Shown here in pieces: positions 12,168 through 25,234 of a stretch of 64,000 nt of DNA. The translations under genes and the position numbers were made by a program. Position 1 is the first letter of the stretch; the number at the start of each line of letters is the position of its first letter. Source of the stretch: Hyperoplus lanceolatus (taxonomy: Eukaryota; Chordata; Actinopteri; Uranoscopiformes; Ammodytidae); NCBI GenBank assembly GCA_026929865.2, contig CM049416.1, forward strand, positions 16,795,001-16,859,000. The letters run 5' to 3'. A model generated the notes under the pieces. The model was not told where the DNA came from. It made no database searches and saw only the letters and a list, made by a program, of their open reading frames with translations.

Positions 12168-15100
12168 CTGCAACAAAAAAAAGACAAAACATCTTTTTAG
12201 ACGTTTGGCAGAGATGCTTTGTGTACAGATTTGAGTCTAAATCTTTATCTGTGCCAAAAAAAAACTTTAGAAATTGCTCTGCATTTTGCCATATTTTCAG
12301 TGTGAAATCACTTGTGCACTCAAAATAGTAAGTACAGAGGTACGCAATTTGAGACACATCAACAGTGTCTAGTGGGAATCATAGCCAAAGTTAGTGCGCC
12401 AGGCTAACTAGCCTGATGGGTTCTCCTTAATGTCAAGTGTTAAAGTGAAAGGACAGATGTCCTAAATATACAGTGTATATCCAACTCAACAGGACTTATT
12501 GAAAAGGGGAGAAATAACATCTTGTATTTACAACCATGGGATACACTATTGACATGTTTTGGAAATAAACTGTGCGTCTCCTTGCAATGCTGGATCTCAT
12601 TAGTCCGTCAACCACTGCCAAGAAAACTCTAAAAATAGTATTTTATTGTTTTGAAAAAATGGAAATATATGGACAACAGCTGCAATATTATCGTAGTTTA
12701 TATTTCCTGACACAAAAAGTGAGGAGGATTCAAACTTAAGTTTGATTCACACAGTAGTATACCCCTGTTTACAGTGTCCCAAAATATAAAAAAAACAGTT
12801 ATAGAGTTATATGGAAGCCACTGCACATTTAGTTACACTGCTTTATCTCTGGACCTTGCATGCATGTCTGTTATGGTGAGACGCCAGAATTTCAGCACAT
12901 AATGTACAGTAGCAGAGTGGAGCTTGTGCCTGGGGAGCGGGAGTGCCACTGGCTCTACCACAAAAACCACTTAGATCCTTCTCTTGCTAATGGTTTTCTT
13001 TTTTGAGAGAATTGTAAAAGTAAAATAAATTGCACAGTCAAATCCTAAAGGGATCACGCTCTAGGTTGAAACAGAGTCTGCATTTAGAACTCGTGCTTTC
13101 TTTTTTTTGGCCAAGAGATTAAGATTTCAGAACTAAATAAATATCTTATTTCAAAATAAAGGTCTTTCTTTCTTGAACGACAGAGTGGAGACTGTATAGC
13201 CTAGTTTATGGTTAATAGAGGTTTGAATTATAAAATAAAAAGTAATCAGATAACATGAAAAGTATCCATTGGCATGCATACCTTGAAGGATGAATGACTA
13301 TGTCCAGCAGGTGAAGGTCTCTGTGGGAGGAAAATGATGACACTTAAGTTGCATGGACACATTCAAGTTACTATACAATAAACTGCTTTTTGTTGAATTA
13401 GAACCTACTGAGCCCTTGAATTAACAGGCCCTGACAAAAGCTACAAAAACATCAATCCTATTCTTTTTTCTTTCACATTGTCCTGGTGCGTAAACTTTTT
13501 TTGAGTGTATTTGTTTGATGCTGTGCTCACCTTCTTGTGTTTTGTCTTGTCTGGCTGCTGTGCTGTCCTACGCTCTGTGCCCTTGTCCACCTTGTGCCCT
13601 GCGGTACTAACCTTGGGTGCTCTCGGCATGTCTGTGTGGCGCTGTGCCCGCACAGAGCGAGCAGCCTTGCTAGTCTTGGCAGGTGCACAGTACATCTCCA
13701 GGCGCCGCAGCTCACAGCTTTGGAAGCAACATTCGTCAACAATGCCGCGTGACCGCCGTGCATTGGGGCCATAGCCTGTTGGTTTACCTGTGTGAAGAAG
13801 AAGAACAGCATATTGTATAAAGAAAAAACATAATTTATACAGCTGATAAAACCAACTTATGACCGTTCTTTTTTTCTATGAATCCTGCTTTTGACTTCGT
13901 CTTTCTGTAGTCAAGAGCTCATTGTTTGCTAATGTAGCCTACTAATATGTTTCAGTTCTAAGTCAATCCTCATCAGTAAAAGCTGTGCTGAGCAAGAAAA
14001 AGAAACTCTACAGGTGTAGCAACAGTAAGTTATGGAGGGTTTAGTCAATTCAAATTCAACAAATCTGTTGGTTTTTCCCAATCTCCAATTATTTATATCT
14101 GTTAGCAAAAATCAAGCCAACGGTGACTTGTGGACACAGTATGGTTTTACTAAGGCAGTGATAATGGCCAGTTAGTTGTCTAACTGATTTATGGACAGCC
14201 TTAATGACATGGATTTCTTCGGTAAAAGATTTACTGCGTATCACATTGCACGCTGTGGACCCTTTTTGGCAGCTGCTTCATTGTAAAAAAGGGGTCCTCA
14301 GTCGCCCAACGTTTGAGAGTATCATGGTCAACCATTTTTGCCCAGATATCTTTTATACATCCGGCAAAGCCAAACTGCAAGCCTTCTGGACGCGATGAAC
14401 CTGCAGGAACATCTGGGCAGGCTTTGAGGCCACACCCCCATTGGCCCTGTCCAATTGGTCATTCAGATTTTCATTTGGCTGAAGCCAGAGCACCCTGGGG
14501 TCTCGTGGCATGATACATGATGCACATTTTATGCCAAGAAACAGCCCTAAGCACAAGGCCAGTCGAGGCACGTTGGAAATTGTGTTGTAGTTTATTTTAT
14601 GACACTGAATGAAATGAAACTTTATTTTAAAACGTGTCACACTCAGCTTTTTGACTCTGTGACCACATCGAGTTAACATGACGACAGCACTCACTTCCTT
14701 TTTCATCTCCCTTACCTCACAAATACCCCACCCTCTTTTGGTGGCCTTTAGAAAAAATCTGACTATCCATTTACAATTCCCTGCTCACCTTGAGCAATAT
14801 AGCCCTGATGGGCTTTTCCCTGTTACCAAATAAAATAATAATAATTTAATATGGCATTTACAAGGAGGAAATGCCTTTCCCTCTCAGAGTTAATAGCTCT
14901 TGGCTCAGAAGCCTGCCAGTGCTGACAAAGTGCATTAACTTCTGCTCCCTGTCTGCCTTGCCCTGACAATGTTGTTTTGGACAGAGAACAGCTTTCATTC
15001 ATTAAAACAGAAGCATCTTTCTCGAACGACCCCCAGGCACAAAGTAGAGTTGAAGATAATGGAGGTGTTAATGATAGGGGAGGAAAAATGGGATGGGATG

Positions 15101-18100
15101 CTTTCATGTTGAAGGTAGAAAGATGCTAAAAATACACTGTGCACCTGCATTATTTAGGGAACAGAAGGACCGGATTTACCTAGACCTCAAACTGCTAAAA
15201 TCGGTGTGTTGAATAAAATATGTAGATGACAAAAAATCTTAACTTAGCTTTGCGCATCTTTTATTCATCTCAAAAGATATTTTAATGGCAGTTATACCTT
15301 TTTCACTGTGTTTTTGTGTAATTATCTCTCTTGGGTCCTTTCAGTCATCTGAACAAACAAGATCTGCCATATCTTCCCTGTGGTCTATCACTGGGACAGG
15401 TCTTGGCTGCTGTCTTAACACCTGACGTCAAAACATTTTGAAAGAAAGAGAAATATGCCGTCGAGCATTGGTTTGCGATTATACAATGGCCGCTGAAAGC
15501 CAAAAGAGGGGCAGTACTGCCTCGTTGCCTGGCCCTGTTTTTCAATCCCTCCCAATAAAGCCTTACAAATTAACAACCGCTATTATTCTGAAAATAGCTT
15601 GCAACCCTGCTGCACAAACAGCTGGAAGGGAGAGAAAAATCAGCTGGCACCGGTTGTAACATGTAGGATAATCAGCTCGGGCAGGTTTGGGAAAAACACG
15701 CATATAATAATCAGGTCTAAAAGCCTTGGGAGGTTTTAAAATGCTTCAACTCCATGGATATCTGCTTATAATCCCTCATAAACTACGAGTTGTTTACTGT
15801 GGCTGTTGTTAAACAAATAAGGGTAAACAACCTTTACTGCCAGTGCCTCCCGCCTCACGGCCCTCTTGTGTTTGAAACGAAGCGGAGATCACGCAAGTTG
15901 ATGAAGGTCAGATTAGCAAGTGCGTGTCAGGGTTTCAGCCATCATGATGAGGCAGATTGTGATAATGTAAGGTATCTTTTCTCTCAGCAAAAAAAAAATT
16001 AAATACTCTTTATGCAGATTTACAGTAATATGTCATCAATGGGTCAATCAGTAATCAATGGGCATATAGGCTAGAGAAAGGTCATTTAAAGGAACCCTCC
16101 ACGGAACATTTATTTTTTGGGTATCAAATACTCACAGCTTGCAGGATTGAAAGATAGTTTGGAAAGGTTTGTACCTCACTCCTTTGCAAGAAACCTTAAC
16201 GTGTCAAAATGTCCAAAGAAACTCCTGCAGCACATTCCACATATCCCTTCTTCACCTGTATGTTCAATATATTTCAAACACATGTAGTTTCTCTGCAGCA
16301 AAGTTTGATTAACTTCTTCTGTTAAAAGTTACAACGCTCCACCAGAAGTATCAGGTAGTACACAGAGATTTATTGAAGATGCTCAACATACAGATACATG
16401 GCTGGCAAGGGGATAAACAGGTGTTGAGACCAGACACAGAAATACTTTGAAGGGTAGTAGAGTGATTTTACATATAGAATTCTGCTTTTAAGTCTTGCCA
16501 AAGGATTTTACAACTTTTGACAGATATCATGGCAACAATCATTCTATCTTTCTTTCTGGACATTGCAAGGTTGAATTCTGACAATTCTGTTACAGATTGA
16601 TCTACCAAGGATGTGCACGTGCATACCGGTACATTATATTTGACTGACTAATGCCGCACCTTGCCAGATGATGTCATCCTGTGTCGTGGCAAAAGTTGAT
16701 CCAGGAGCTAGCAGTTTTCGCTCACAGAGGTTTCATTGAAATGAATGAGGGGGCTGTGTTTTTTTTTCTCACATTGCTGCAGAAGTGGTTTGTGGAGTCA
16801 TGTGTCTGCAGTTTTTCTATTTTCCGTAAATCTCAGTGGCCTTTGGAATAAATTGTACCTTCATTGAATCCAAGCTGACTAAGTGCCATCCTCTACGAAT
16901 GAGCAGGTTACTGACTTTTTCAGAACCCCCTTTCAAGTGCAGGATACTCAAAATGTGTATGCCTTTGGAGTGTAGAACTCGTTTACATGATTTATGTTAG
17001 ACCTCAATCTGCCGAACCAACTGTCTTCAAGCTGACAAGTGAAGTTTTGACAAAGTATTTCATCGGATGCCATTGACAGTATTTTGTTTGGGGCTTGAAA
17101 GCTTCAGCTTGCCGAACAAACTGTCTTTAAACTGTCAAGTTGAGTTTTGACAAAGTATTTCATCTGTTGCCATGCCATCCACCATCTTTAAGAGATAAGA
17201 TATTCCTTTATTAGTGCGCCAGATGGGACATTTACAGGTTTGGTTTGGTTTGGTTTGGTGTTTGACAGCCTCAGCATGCCGAACCAACTGTCTTCAAACT
17301 GCCAAGTTAAGTTCAGACAAAGTATTTCATCTGAAGCCATGCCATTCACCATCTTTAAGAGATAAGATATTCCTTATCCTTATGCCTGTTCCTCTCTCAG
17401 AGGCACATTTTACAGCTATGGTTTGGTTTGATTCAGTGTTTGACAGCCTCAGCATGCACGGTGTTCATTCCTTTATGGATCGTCAGTGGAGAGAGATGGC
17501 TGGATTCCCCCATTCCAGAGTGGCACAGAAAGCATCTGAGTTTTACTGCTTTGTCATGGTCAATAAAAACCAGTGGATTCTTGGAGCCGGTGCACTGCTC
17601 TTCCTGCAAAGTGTCAGGCATTTTACGACTGGGCAGGGACTATAAGGGCTGCTAAAGTACTGGAAACTGTCTCTTTATCGCTGGTACCACAAAGAGTTTA
17701 TGGCATGAGTGAGGGGTTCCTCACATTACTGCACCGTAACACTAGAAACATATCCAAATCCACTGCCACTTCAGATTTTTGGGTGAGAGTGGAAGACATC
17801 ATCTGGAAAGGATTTAATTAAATAAAAATTAAAGGGGCAGCCACAGACTTTGAAACTAATAGATAGGAAAGTGTTAAATGGAGTTGGACAGGGTTGGCTC
17901 CTGTTATTAGTAAAACAATTGAAACAATCAGAGTAATACTAAAACTTTTAAGACGTTCATAATTTTCCGGTCTACAATAGGAATGCAAATTGCTCAAATA
18001 TGTAGTCTTATTGCCAGGTAGGATCAAACATGTACATTGTCTTGTACCCACTTTTTTAATTAAATTATAATAAATCTCAAACTCAGTCTTTCTGAGGGGC

Positions 18101-21100
18101 AGGGTTGGCAAAAACCTTACCTTCACCAGCTCCGTGCCATGGGGCACCAGTGTGCACAAAGTCATGATGCACTTTTGGTGAAAAGGTAATAAACCCTGGT
18201 TAAAATACAACAAAAAAAAAGGATTTTGTGACTCAGATTTTAACTACAACACCTCTGTAATAAAAGCACTCTGGGAACTATTAATCATTTAGAGGCATCT
18301 AGAGCCAATATGGAATTTCATCATTCTTTCTCTACTGGAGGGGCACTCAAGTATATATACTGTAGATGTTACTTTACCAAAGGGGCGCCCAAGGGGGCAC
18401 TTTTGCTTTCCAAACATGGAAGCCCCCCAACTGTAAAAACAGTATATTGGATTATTTGGTGGTCAATAGGTATGTATAACAAAATTAGAAGGGATTGTAC
18501 TCTGTTACTGTATCTGTTTTGGTTAAAATGGCAATAAAATAATTATAAGTGATCAACAGCGTGCAGGATTATTTGGTTTATTTGCAACTGTAATGGGAAG
18601 AGAGACTACCTATGTGAAGAAGAAAGGAAACCAGGAGGGTCAAGGATATATAACTATGACTAATGGTGATCTCTGCACTAATGCAACAAGATACATCCTC
18701 TATTTTCTTTGTAGAGATCAGACAATATGTGATTGGATTATACTGATGAAGGGTTTCAAAGGTAAAGTACTGTTTAGTCCCAGAGTGTCCTCAAATCCCT
18801 TGGGTCTCAACTTCATCTAATGTGCAGTATTAAATCGGGAGAACGCCTGCTTGTGCTTTTCATGAGATGCCTCTTTGTTCTGCTGAGCAGTGATTCACTG
18901 AAGGGTCAGAGATTTTTAGTATAGGTCTTAATGGGAAAACGACACCTTTTTCTTAGTGATGGAGAGGACACAGGAGGTCTTTCTTCAGATCTCAGTGCCT
19001 TCCGCTGTGTGTTCAGGTCCAATGTAAAACTATGGCGGGAGGGAGGGGGGTGTCCAGATCATCCTGTAATCCCCATAATCCCCTGCTGCTGAGGGACAAG
19101 GCTATGTGTGTGTATGAGTGCATGTATGCATGTGACGTGCTGTTTGCACATCTTTACCTCTCTCCAGTTCCAGTAGCTTTGAATAAAATTGGCAGGGACA
19201 AAGACTTAAGAGGAAGCCTCATCAATGGCTGCTAAAAGCAATGTCCCCTCTCCCTTCCACCTTCAATTCATGTGCCATTAGTTAAAGCCAAAACATTGGA
19301 AAACAAATTACCACGTTTCGTATTTGGCTGCTGGTTTTATTATTCAAGAGTTTGCGCACCATTTAATTTACAGAAAATCGCAGCAAGATTATATATTTCA
19401 CACTCACTCTAGAATAAAGTGTGAATATTTTAACATGAACTGATAAAATATGAAGTGACTTAGGACAGGGAGCCACTTAGCACTTACACTATAGCCAAAA
19501 AAATCCCATTTAACAGATCTGATTCATGGAATGAACATTGCAGTGAAATAACCCCACGGCCCTGCCTGCTAAAGCATTACAAAGACAACTGTGGATTTCT
19601 AGGTCTGGCTAATAATTGGAAAAACTGACTACGGTTGAGGATTTTTTTTTCTGTTTTAGACCGCAGTTTGTTTCATTACCTTAAAAAAAAGAATTTCCAC
19701 CAACTAGTATTTAGCATTTCTGTCAGGGTAGGAAATCTGGAGTCTTTAAACGAAAGTGTGCTACTTTACTGGCTACATGTGTAAGGTGGATTGGCAAAAT
19801 CACTCAGATCACAGAAAGCCCACTGTCGCTGCAACACTGACTCTTGACACATTATCAATCTGATGGCTGCCAAGTTCAACACGGCCAGACTGGAGGGGAA
19901 GAGTTCAGGGAAAAGAGAACGCCCCTACTGGCGTAGCTGTTCCGTGGCTGGATCCTATAGACGGAACAATCCAAATGGATTCTCCAGATATTTCACGCAA
20001 ACAGCCACTGGTACATGTGGCGACTGAAAGAGACGAGAAGGGAAAAGGAATGACAGTGAGAATATGAGAGACCGAGAGCAACTAAGGGAAGACAGGGAAC
20101 TGAATATTTTCCAAGGCACAGCACCCTGCTGCTCAAACCTCATGGTCTGTTCAGAAAAATATTTAGCAAAATATGCTAAATCCAATTTATGACTTAACAC
20201 AAAGCTCTTATTGATCTTGATGCCAACGATCTTCCACTGTCTCTCAGCCTAAATGAGGAGAACATGGTCATTTATGCAAGAGAAGCGCTGTAGCGGAGGG
20301 AACCAAAAGACAGAGAAGTCTTAACTGGCAGAAAACTGGCAACGGAGCGGGCTGTCATGACCACATCATAGCACGTGGGTGTTGCCAGCAGCATCTGGAC
20401 GAACAAGACTCTGGATGAACAAGACTAGCAGTTTTAAAGCGCTCCAACAACTCTCTGGCACGCGCCGTACAAAGGGCCCTAAGCCGAGAATGATGTTGAC
20501 TGGTCCTGGAACAACTGCATGCAGGGGTGTTGGAATGTGGCGATGGGGACAGTGGGGAGGCAGCAGCAAGGTGCATGATGACACGACTGCCAGACACAAC
20601 GTCAATATTGGATGATTCTGCAAAAAAAACTCAGGACTTTGTTCAATGACAAGTTGGAGTGTTCTATGCCACTGTTTGAAAAGCATTCCTACAATGCTTG
20701 TGCCTGGTAACAACTTGATTAAGGTTATGGGGAAAGTTTTAGGGTTAGGTGTTAGACAATGTATTAGAGTTACTATACAAAACCTCTGGTAAAACACCCA
20801 ATTCCAAGTCCCGACTTCCTCACCTATTCTTTCTGTCTAGCTACTCATACGAAAGACAGTTTTTTTTCTTGGTACTATATTGCATACATTGGACTTTAGA
20901 GGTCTCCCGATTCAGCCAATTATCGACTAAGAATTCAATCCATTTTATATGATTCTGCACTCCATAATTAACTGCATATCCAATGCCAATGTTCAGTCCA
21001 GTGAAGAAGGTAGTGACCTTGAGACACACATAGCATGGAGATTGGGGTGATCGATCCACAACTACTACGTTTGACTGTCATTCGTCACGGATCTACAAGT

Positions 21101-24100
21101 AATGTTTGTGTTTTTAAATGATACAGCCACAATCTTTCCCTACCATTAACCACACTGATATGGTAAAAAGTGAAAATTTTAAAAAGCATTGGCATCGGAT
21201 TTTTTTTAAAAGAACCCCACTGAACATAATCCAGGGTTTCATGGAATTTAACTGTACCAACATTCTTGTCTGGCAATAGCGTTGGACAGCCATTGCCATC
21301 ATCAGCATTATGATATCACATGTACGGCACATTATCACCTCTCTTGTAGAAGGATTGCCTGATTGGTACCACAAATACCTATGCTAAAAGCTGTAGTAAA
21401 ACAGGCACTGGTGTCCACAGAAGCAAACATTTCTAACCACCATGGCAGGTCACTGATTTGGTTGAATCAAGAGAAAAGCCTCGTTTTGACTTAGATTTAA
21501 AGATGCAATGTGCTGCTGACGTTGCTCCAGAGATGACAAAGTTGGCCAGTTGGTTCACCACTTTGTTTCAAACTGAAATATCTCAACAACTATTGGATAT
21601 GACATCATGGTCCCATGGCTAAACCCTTAAACCTTTGGTGATCCCCTGACGTTTTCTCTGGCCCGGTTGTTAGGTTTTGTTTTCATTCATTTTAAAGTGT
21701 GTCCAATGACTTGGTTTATTTCATTTGATCAGGCTTTTAATGGCTTTAGATTTGTATCACTACACACTGGCCACTGCTGCATCATTCCCCTGCTGTACTG
21801 AGGTTGGGGATTTAAAGTCTGGCCCACTTCTGGCCTCCTAATCTTCCACCAGTCCCCAAGATTCAGTGAAAGTGTGTCTGTAAGCTACTCTGGGTTCAGG
21901 TTAAGGTGAAGGAAATAAATTACTGGAAAAAGAACAACTGCAAATGCATTATTGATGCTGCAGATTTCCAAAGAGGTATTATATATTCAACGTCTTCTCT
22001 TTTTGAAATTGGCAGCTGACAAAAGTCTACCACATGTGGAAAAAAATCTTTCATAACTTTGGGACCAAACCAAACCATTAATAATGGATTGTTATCTCAA
22101 AGCTGCACAGAAGTCATAGGAACAATAAGTTATTATAATAGTAAAAAGAGAAAAGAACTTTGGGGAGATATAGAGACTCCTTCAGGACATCGGGAGCAAA
22201 TTAGCCTAATTGATGGAAGTCGGCCAAAGAAATGTGAATAATGAGGTTATAAACTTCAGTTCTGGAAGGTTTGGGCAAGCTACACTGCTAATGTACAGCC
22301 ACGCTGTTCACGTCCGACAGAAGGATCGGGCTACATGTCCTGAGAAACACTGGCTGCCGGTGGAACATTGCACCTAACCTCGGTAGCTCCATATATCATG
22401 TGCTGTTCTGGGCTGGGTTGTATGTTAAACCTTAATGGAAAAATCTGAGATTTAAATCCTGGATTGTTGGTGGAGGGGTTTTCTTTGGGTCGCTTTCACC
22501 TCTCTGGTGGAAAAAAGAAAAAACTCTGGTGCAACATTTAGTTCCCCCCCCCCTTTCTTAAAAGTCTCTTTTTTTTACCCATGGGCAACACTGAGATGTG
22601 CCACCAACCACCAATATAGTTTCTTATAATTATAATTCCATTTTCATTTAGGTTTAATTGTTCAAATGGGCTCCTATTCAGCAATGAAGCTGCACTATGT
22701 TACTTTGTGTGTGTCACAGTAGTGGACATTTTCTAAGGCATATTCTCATAACTGAATAAACCAACTTTCCTCACAAGAAAATTGGATCCCTGGAACAGTG
22801 TTTGAAGTTAGATAGCTTCCTGTAAAGTTACTGTTTCTCTGTTGATGTTTACAGATGCAGGGCCCACAGTTTTGTAGTCTTACTGCCTCAAAATAATTTA
22901 GTTTTGGTTTAAGATTATATAATTATTCAATACTAAGAATTACATGAAAGGTAAATATGTTTTGTAAACTAACTGCAGGCTCTGCAAATGTAAATAAATC
23001 CCCCTTCCCTAGAACTGCATAGTTTACCTTTAAAACAAATGTGCAAGGATGAACGTGAACTTGAGGAGAAGATGTAACAGCGGCAGAGGAATGAATGAAG
23101 GGAAAAGGGAACATTAGAGCAGGGGAAAGTCAAGACAAGATGTCAAACCAGCTGCTTTTTTATTTATGAGCTCGCTGGAGGTTGGAGAGCTGCTCTGGGA
23201 CGGATACAGCCAACCTTTATGAATAAATAAAAAGGTGCACTTACTGAAATAAAAGCCTCTCTCTCCACACACAAACTGCAGCGTGTCGACCAGCTCCGCC
23301 CCGCACAGGGTCTCCGGGCCCGCCCCTGTTGCCGTCGGAGTCAGGCTGAGGACGCACAGCAGTAGTGAGAGGGTGTGGCTACATGAGATACAGCACATCG
23401 CACTCTGCAGTAGCACAAGGGAAGAGAGGGAGAGAGCGTTAACATTTGCACTGCTGTAAAAAGACAGAGCATCATTATAGGGAGATTTTCATTGAAACAG
23501 TCATTTAGACAATGCAATATCACACTTCTCAAGTCATTGCTCTTATGTTACACTGATTAGCCATTGTTACACAGCTGCTGTGACAGTTGGTAGCTCAATG
23601 CCTTGCTCAATGAACCATCTTAACATTTTCCCATGTAAGATTCAGATCATAGTGAGTTAAAAGCTTGCCTCGATTACGATAGCAAATACTTTTAAACGCA
23701 TTGTTCTTATATCACACTGCTGGCCATGGAGCCAGTTGGTGGCTCAATGCCTTGCTCAATGGCACATCATTGGTAGGAACACTTATAATGTTCCCACATA
23801 AGATTGAGACTATGGTGATATTGTTTTGATAACTTCCAGGCTTTCACTCTGCTTAAAAAAAGGAAATATAAAAAGAAATAAAAGTGGCCCTCCAGCCACA
23901 GATGGTAACTTTACAGGGTTTTTGGAGATGTGGAGGAAAACGTATTAAAATCCAAACTTCCACTTGGTTGCCAGAGTCAAACAGTCAAACAGGAGGCTGA
24001 CCAGCTCTGACGCTCCGGAGCGCCAGTCCGCACCGTCCAAATTGAAAACACACGTTTTTCGCCTTATCATTTCGCTTTTCAGCCCCCCCTGTATAAGTCC

Positions 24101-24970
24101 TCATAAGTTAATAAATATCAATGATGTCTAAAAATATATATTTAATAACCACTCGGTAATGAGGCTTCTGCATTTCCCCTCGTGCCAATAAAACAGCTGT
24201 CATTGGACCATTACGCACAGAAACTGAACTAAAAAAGTGATTCGAAAATTCAAAAAGCAGAGCAAGAGATGCGAAAAGAGCCAGGGATCTTTCCGATCCA
24301 AGCTGTGAGATGGAAAACGGCTCTCCCGCCAAACCCTGCCGGGGAATCTGAGTGCGCCAAATATACATAATAAAACGAATAAACACAGGACACTATCCAT
24401 CTACATCACAACCCTTAACCGCACGGTCCCGTATTTCGTGTTAAGCTCTCCTCTCCTTTGGCACCCGCAGCCTCCGGTTAGTGAGATATTTAGCACTTAA
24501 TAATGCAGACTCAGCAGTAATTACGCTGAAAGTTGCACCGCTGCATTCGGGCTTTCTGGTGAAAATAGCGCGTGCAGCACGCACAGAAGTGCTGAGGATG
24601 AAAAGTCATTCATGCACATATTCAAGTCAACATTTCCTGAAGAAAAATGTCAATTATAGCAAAAGATGGAGAATCTCTTGTCATCTGTGGAGAGAAAAAA
24701 TATCACCAAGACATGCAAGACATTTCACTCACAAACTAACCAAAAAGTGATACAAATCTGAATAAATCCACATTTACAATGCGTTAAAACAATCAGTAAA
24801 AAACGCCATGAAAATCACTCTTATTTTATAATTTTTTAAGTTTAAACAAGGCAATGATGCTCTATGCAAATAGTGAGCAAGGTGACAATGTATATAGTGT
24901 CAAAGGAAATCAGGTAAGTTACCTTGAAGACATCACATAAATGCCACTGAAAGGAAAGAGCGCTAGACAT
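12108..24970 (-). CDS. igf1: Insulin-like growth factor 1 precursor (5 coding exons)
   Basis: The secreted growth factor acts downstream of growth hormone through the IGF1 receptor. Coding exons are 24923-24970, 23245-23404, 13531-13787, 13282-13320 and 12108-12167. Lengths 48, 160, 257, 39 and 60 nt join in frame to 187 codons plus stop. Residues 1-44 are the leader, starting [16 protein letters not shown]. Residues 45-112 are the 68-residue mature hormone: B domain from [20 protein letters not shown] domain [13 protein letters not shown] domain [21 protein letters not shown] domain APAKTSKAA. All six insulin-family cysteines are present. Residues 113-187 are the E domain, cleaved after the D domain at a basic RSVRAQR site. 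The 13-codon exon 4 matches the optional E-domain cassette of fish igf1 splice forms, so shorter E isoforms are likely. Identity is certain; isoform use is inferred. Confidence 0.97.
13282..13320 (-). CDS. igf1: igf1 coding exon 4 (optional E-domain cassette)
   Basis: Thirteen codons, [13 protein letters not shown], between a CTCCCACAG acceptor and a GTATGC donor. Both ends are phase 0, so skipping it keeps the frame. It corresponds to the alternatively included cassette known from fish Ea isoforms, though one codon longer than the [12 protein letters not shown] form I recall. Confidence 0.88.
13531..13787 (-). CDS. igf1: igf1 coding exon 3 (C, A, D domains and proximal E domain)
   Basis: It starts by completing the Ser codon and runs through [13 protein letters not shown], the A and D domains, and the E segment to DKTKHKK. 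The donor is GTGAGCAC. Translation past the donor gives only a short spurious tail. Confidence 0.97.
17005..17455. repeat. Imperfect tandem repeat, three copies and a partial fourth
   Basis: The block GCCGAACCAACTGTCTTCAA ... GACAAAGTATTTCATC ... recurs from about 17005, 17105 and 17270, with spacing from about 95 to 165 bp. Copies two and three also share CACCATCTTTAAGAGATAAG. The start of a fourth copy (CAGCCTCAGCATGC) is at about 17440. Confidence 0.8.
21541..21662. repeat. Dispersed teleost repeat fragment
   Basis: It contains AAATATCTCAACAACTATTG and CTTTGGTGATCCCCTGACG, phrases shared with a common fish repeat and related to the one at about 3300. Confidence 0.6.
23245..23404 (-). CDS. 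igf1: igf1 coding exon 2 (rest of leader and B domain)
   Basis: The acceptor CTACTGCAG is followed by [17 protein letters not shown] and then [19 protein letters not shown]. It ends within a Ser codon after GFYF, at a GTAAGTGC donor. Confidence 0.97.
23405..24922 (-). other. igf1: igf1 intron 1
   Basis: A 1.5-kb intron, with the two-copy repeat at its 3' side. No other feature was recognised. Confidence 0.85.
23538..23818. repeat. Two-copy tandem repeat in igf1 intron 1
   Basis: About 118 bp at 23538-23655 is repeated with divergence at 23700-23818. Shared blocks include GCTCAATGCCTTGCTCAATG and a CCCA(T/C)(G/A)TAAGATT block. Confidence 0.8.
24923..24970 (-). CDS. igf1: igf1 coding exon 1 (leader)
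   Basis: Sixteen codons, [16 protein letters not shown], the fish class-1 leader start, followed by a GTAACTTACC donor. It is too short to appear as an open reading frame and was found from its sequence and phase. Confidence 0.93.
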
Positions 24971-25092
24971 CCCCACGGGTCTCCGCAAGACAAAGCCCGG
25001 TGAAAATGAACTTGTTTGAAGTCATTAAAAAACGGGGAGAAAAGAGGATGAGATGCGGGCAATGTCACATCTCAATATTCCGACTTTGTTCC

Positions 25093-25101
25093 ATTGCGCA
25101 G
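25093..25101. promoter_or_regulatory. Possible C/EBP site upstream of igf1
   Basis: ATTGCGCAG is one base from the palindromic ATTGCGCAA core. It lies 123 bp upstream of the igf1 ATG. C/EBP proteins are known regulators of liver igf1 transcription, but this single match is weak evidence. Confidence 0.3.
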
Positions 25102-25234
25102 GCTCGTTTAGGAGAAGTGAGATTTAGCGAACAGGAGACGGATTTAGAGAGAAAATCCCTCACATTTATCTACATTACACAGACATTTTCAACAGGAAAC
25201 AGCTGGGGCAGCATTTGCCTCCTACTCGTCCTAA

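Larger units (their letters stand above)
13788..23244 (-). other. igf1: igf1 intron 2 (9.5 kb)
   Basis: No nested gene was recognised. It contains a three-copy imperfect repeat at 17005-17400, a teleost dispersed repeat at 21541-21662 and some homopolymer runs. Stretches near 14840-15070 and 15440-15660 are balanced in composition and free of repeats, and could be conserved regulatory sequence. I cannot show this without alignment. Confidence 0.7.

Noticed and set aside
11857..12357. 166-codon minus-strand frame over the igf1 last exon
   Set aside because: It overlaps the true igf1 exon 5 (12108-12167) in a different frame and has no recognisable domain.
17005..17455. CRISPR-like array
   Set aside because: Units are long, diverged and unevenly spaced, in a vertebrate intron; no cas genes.
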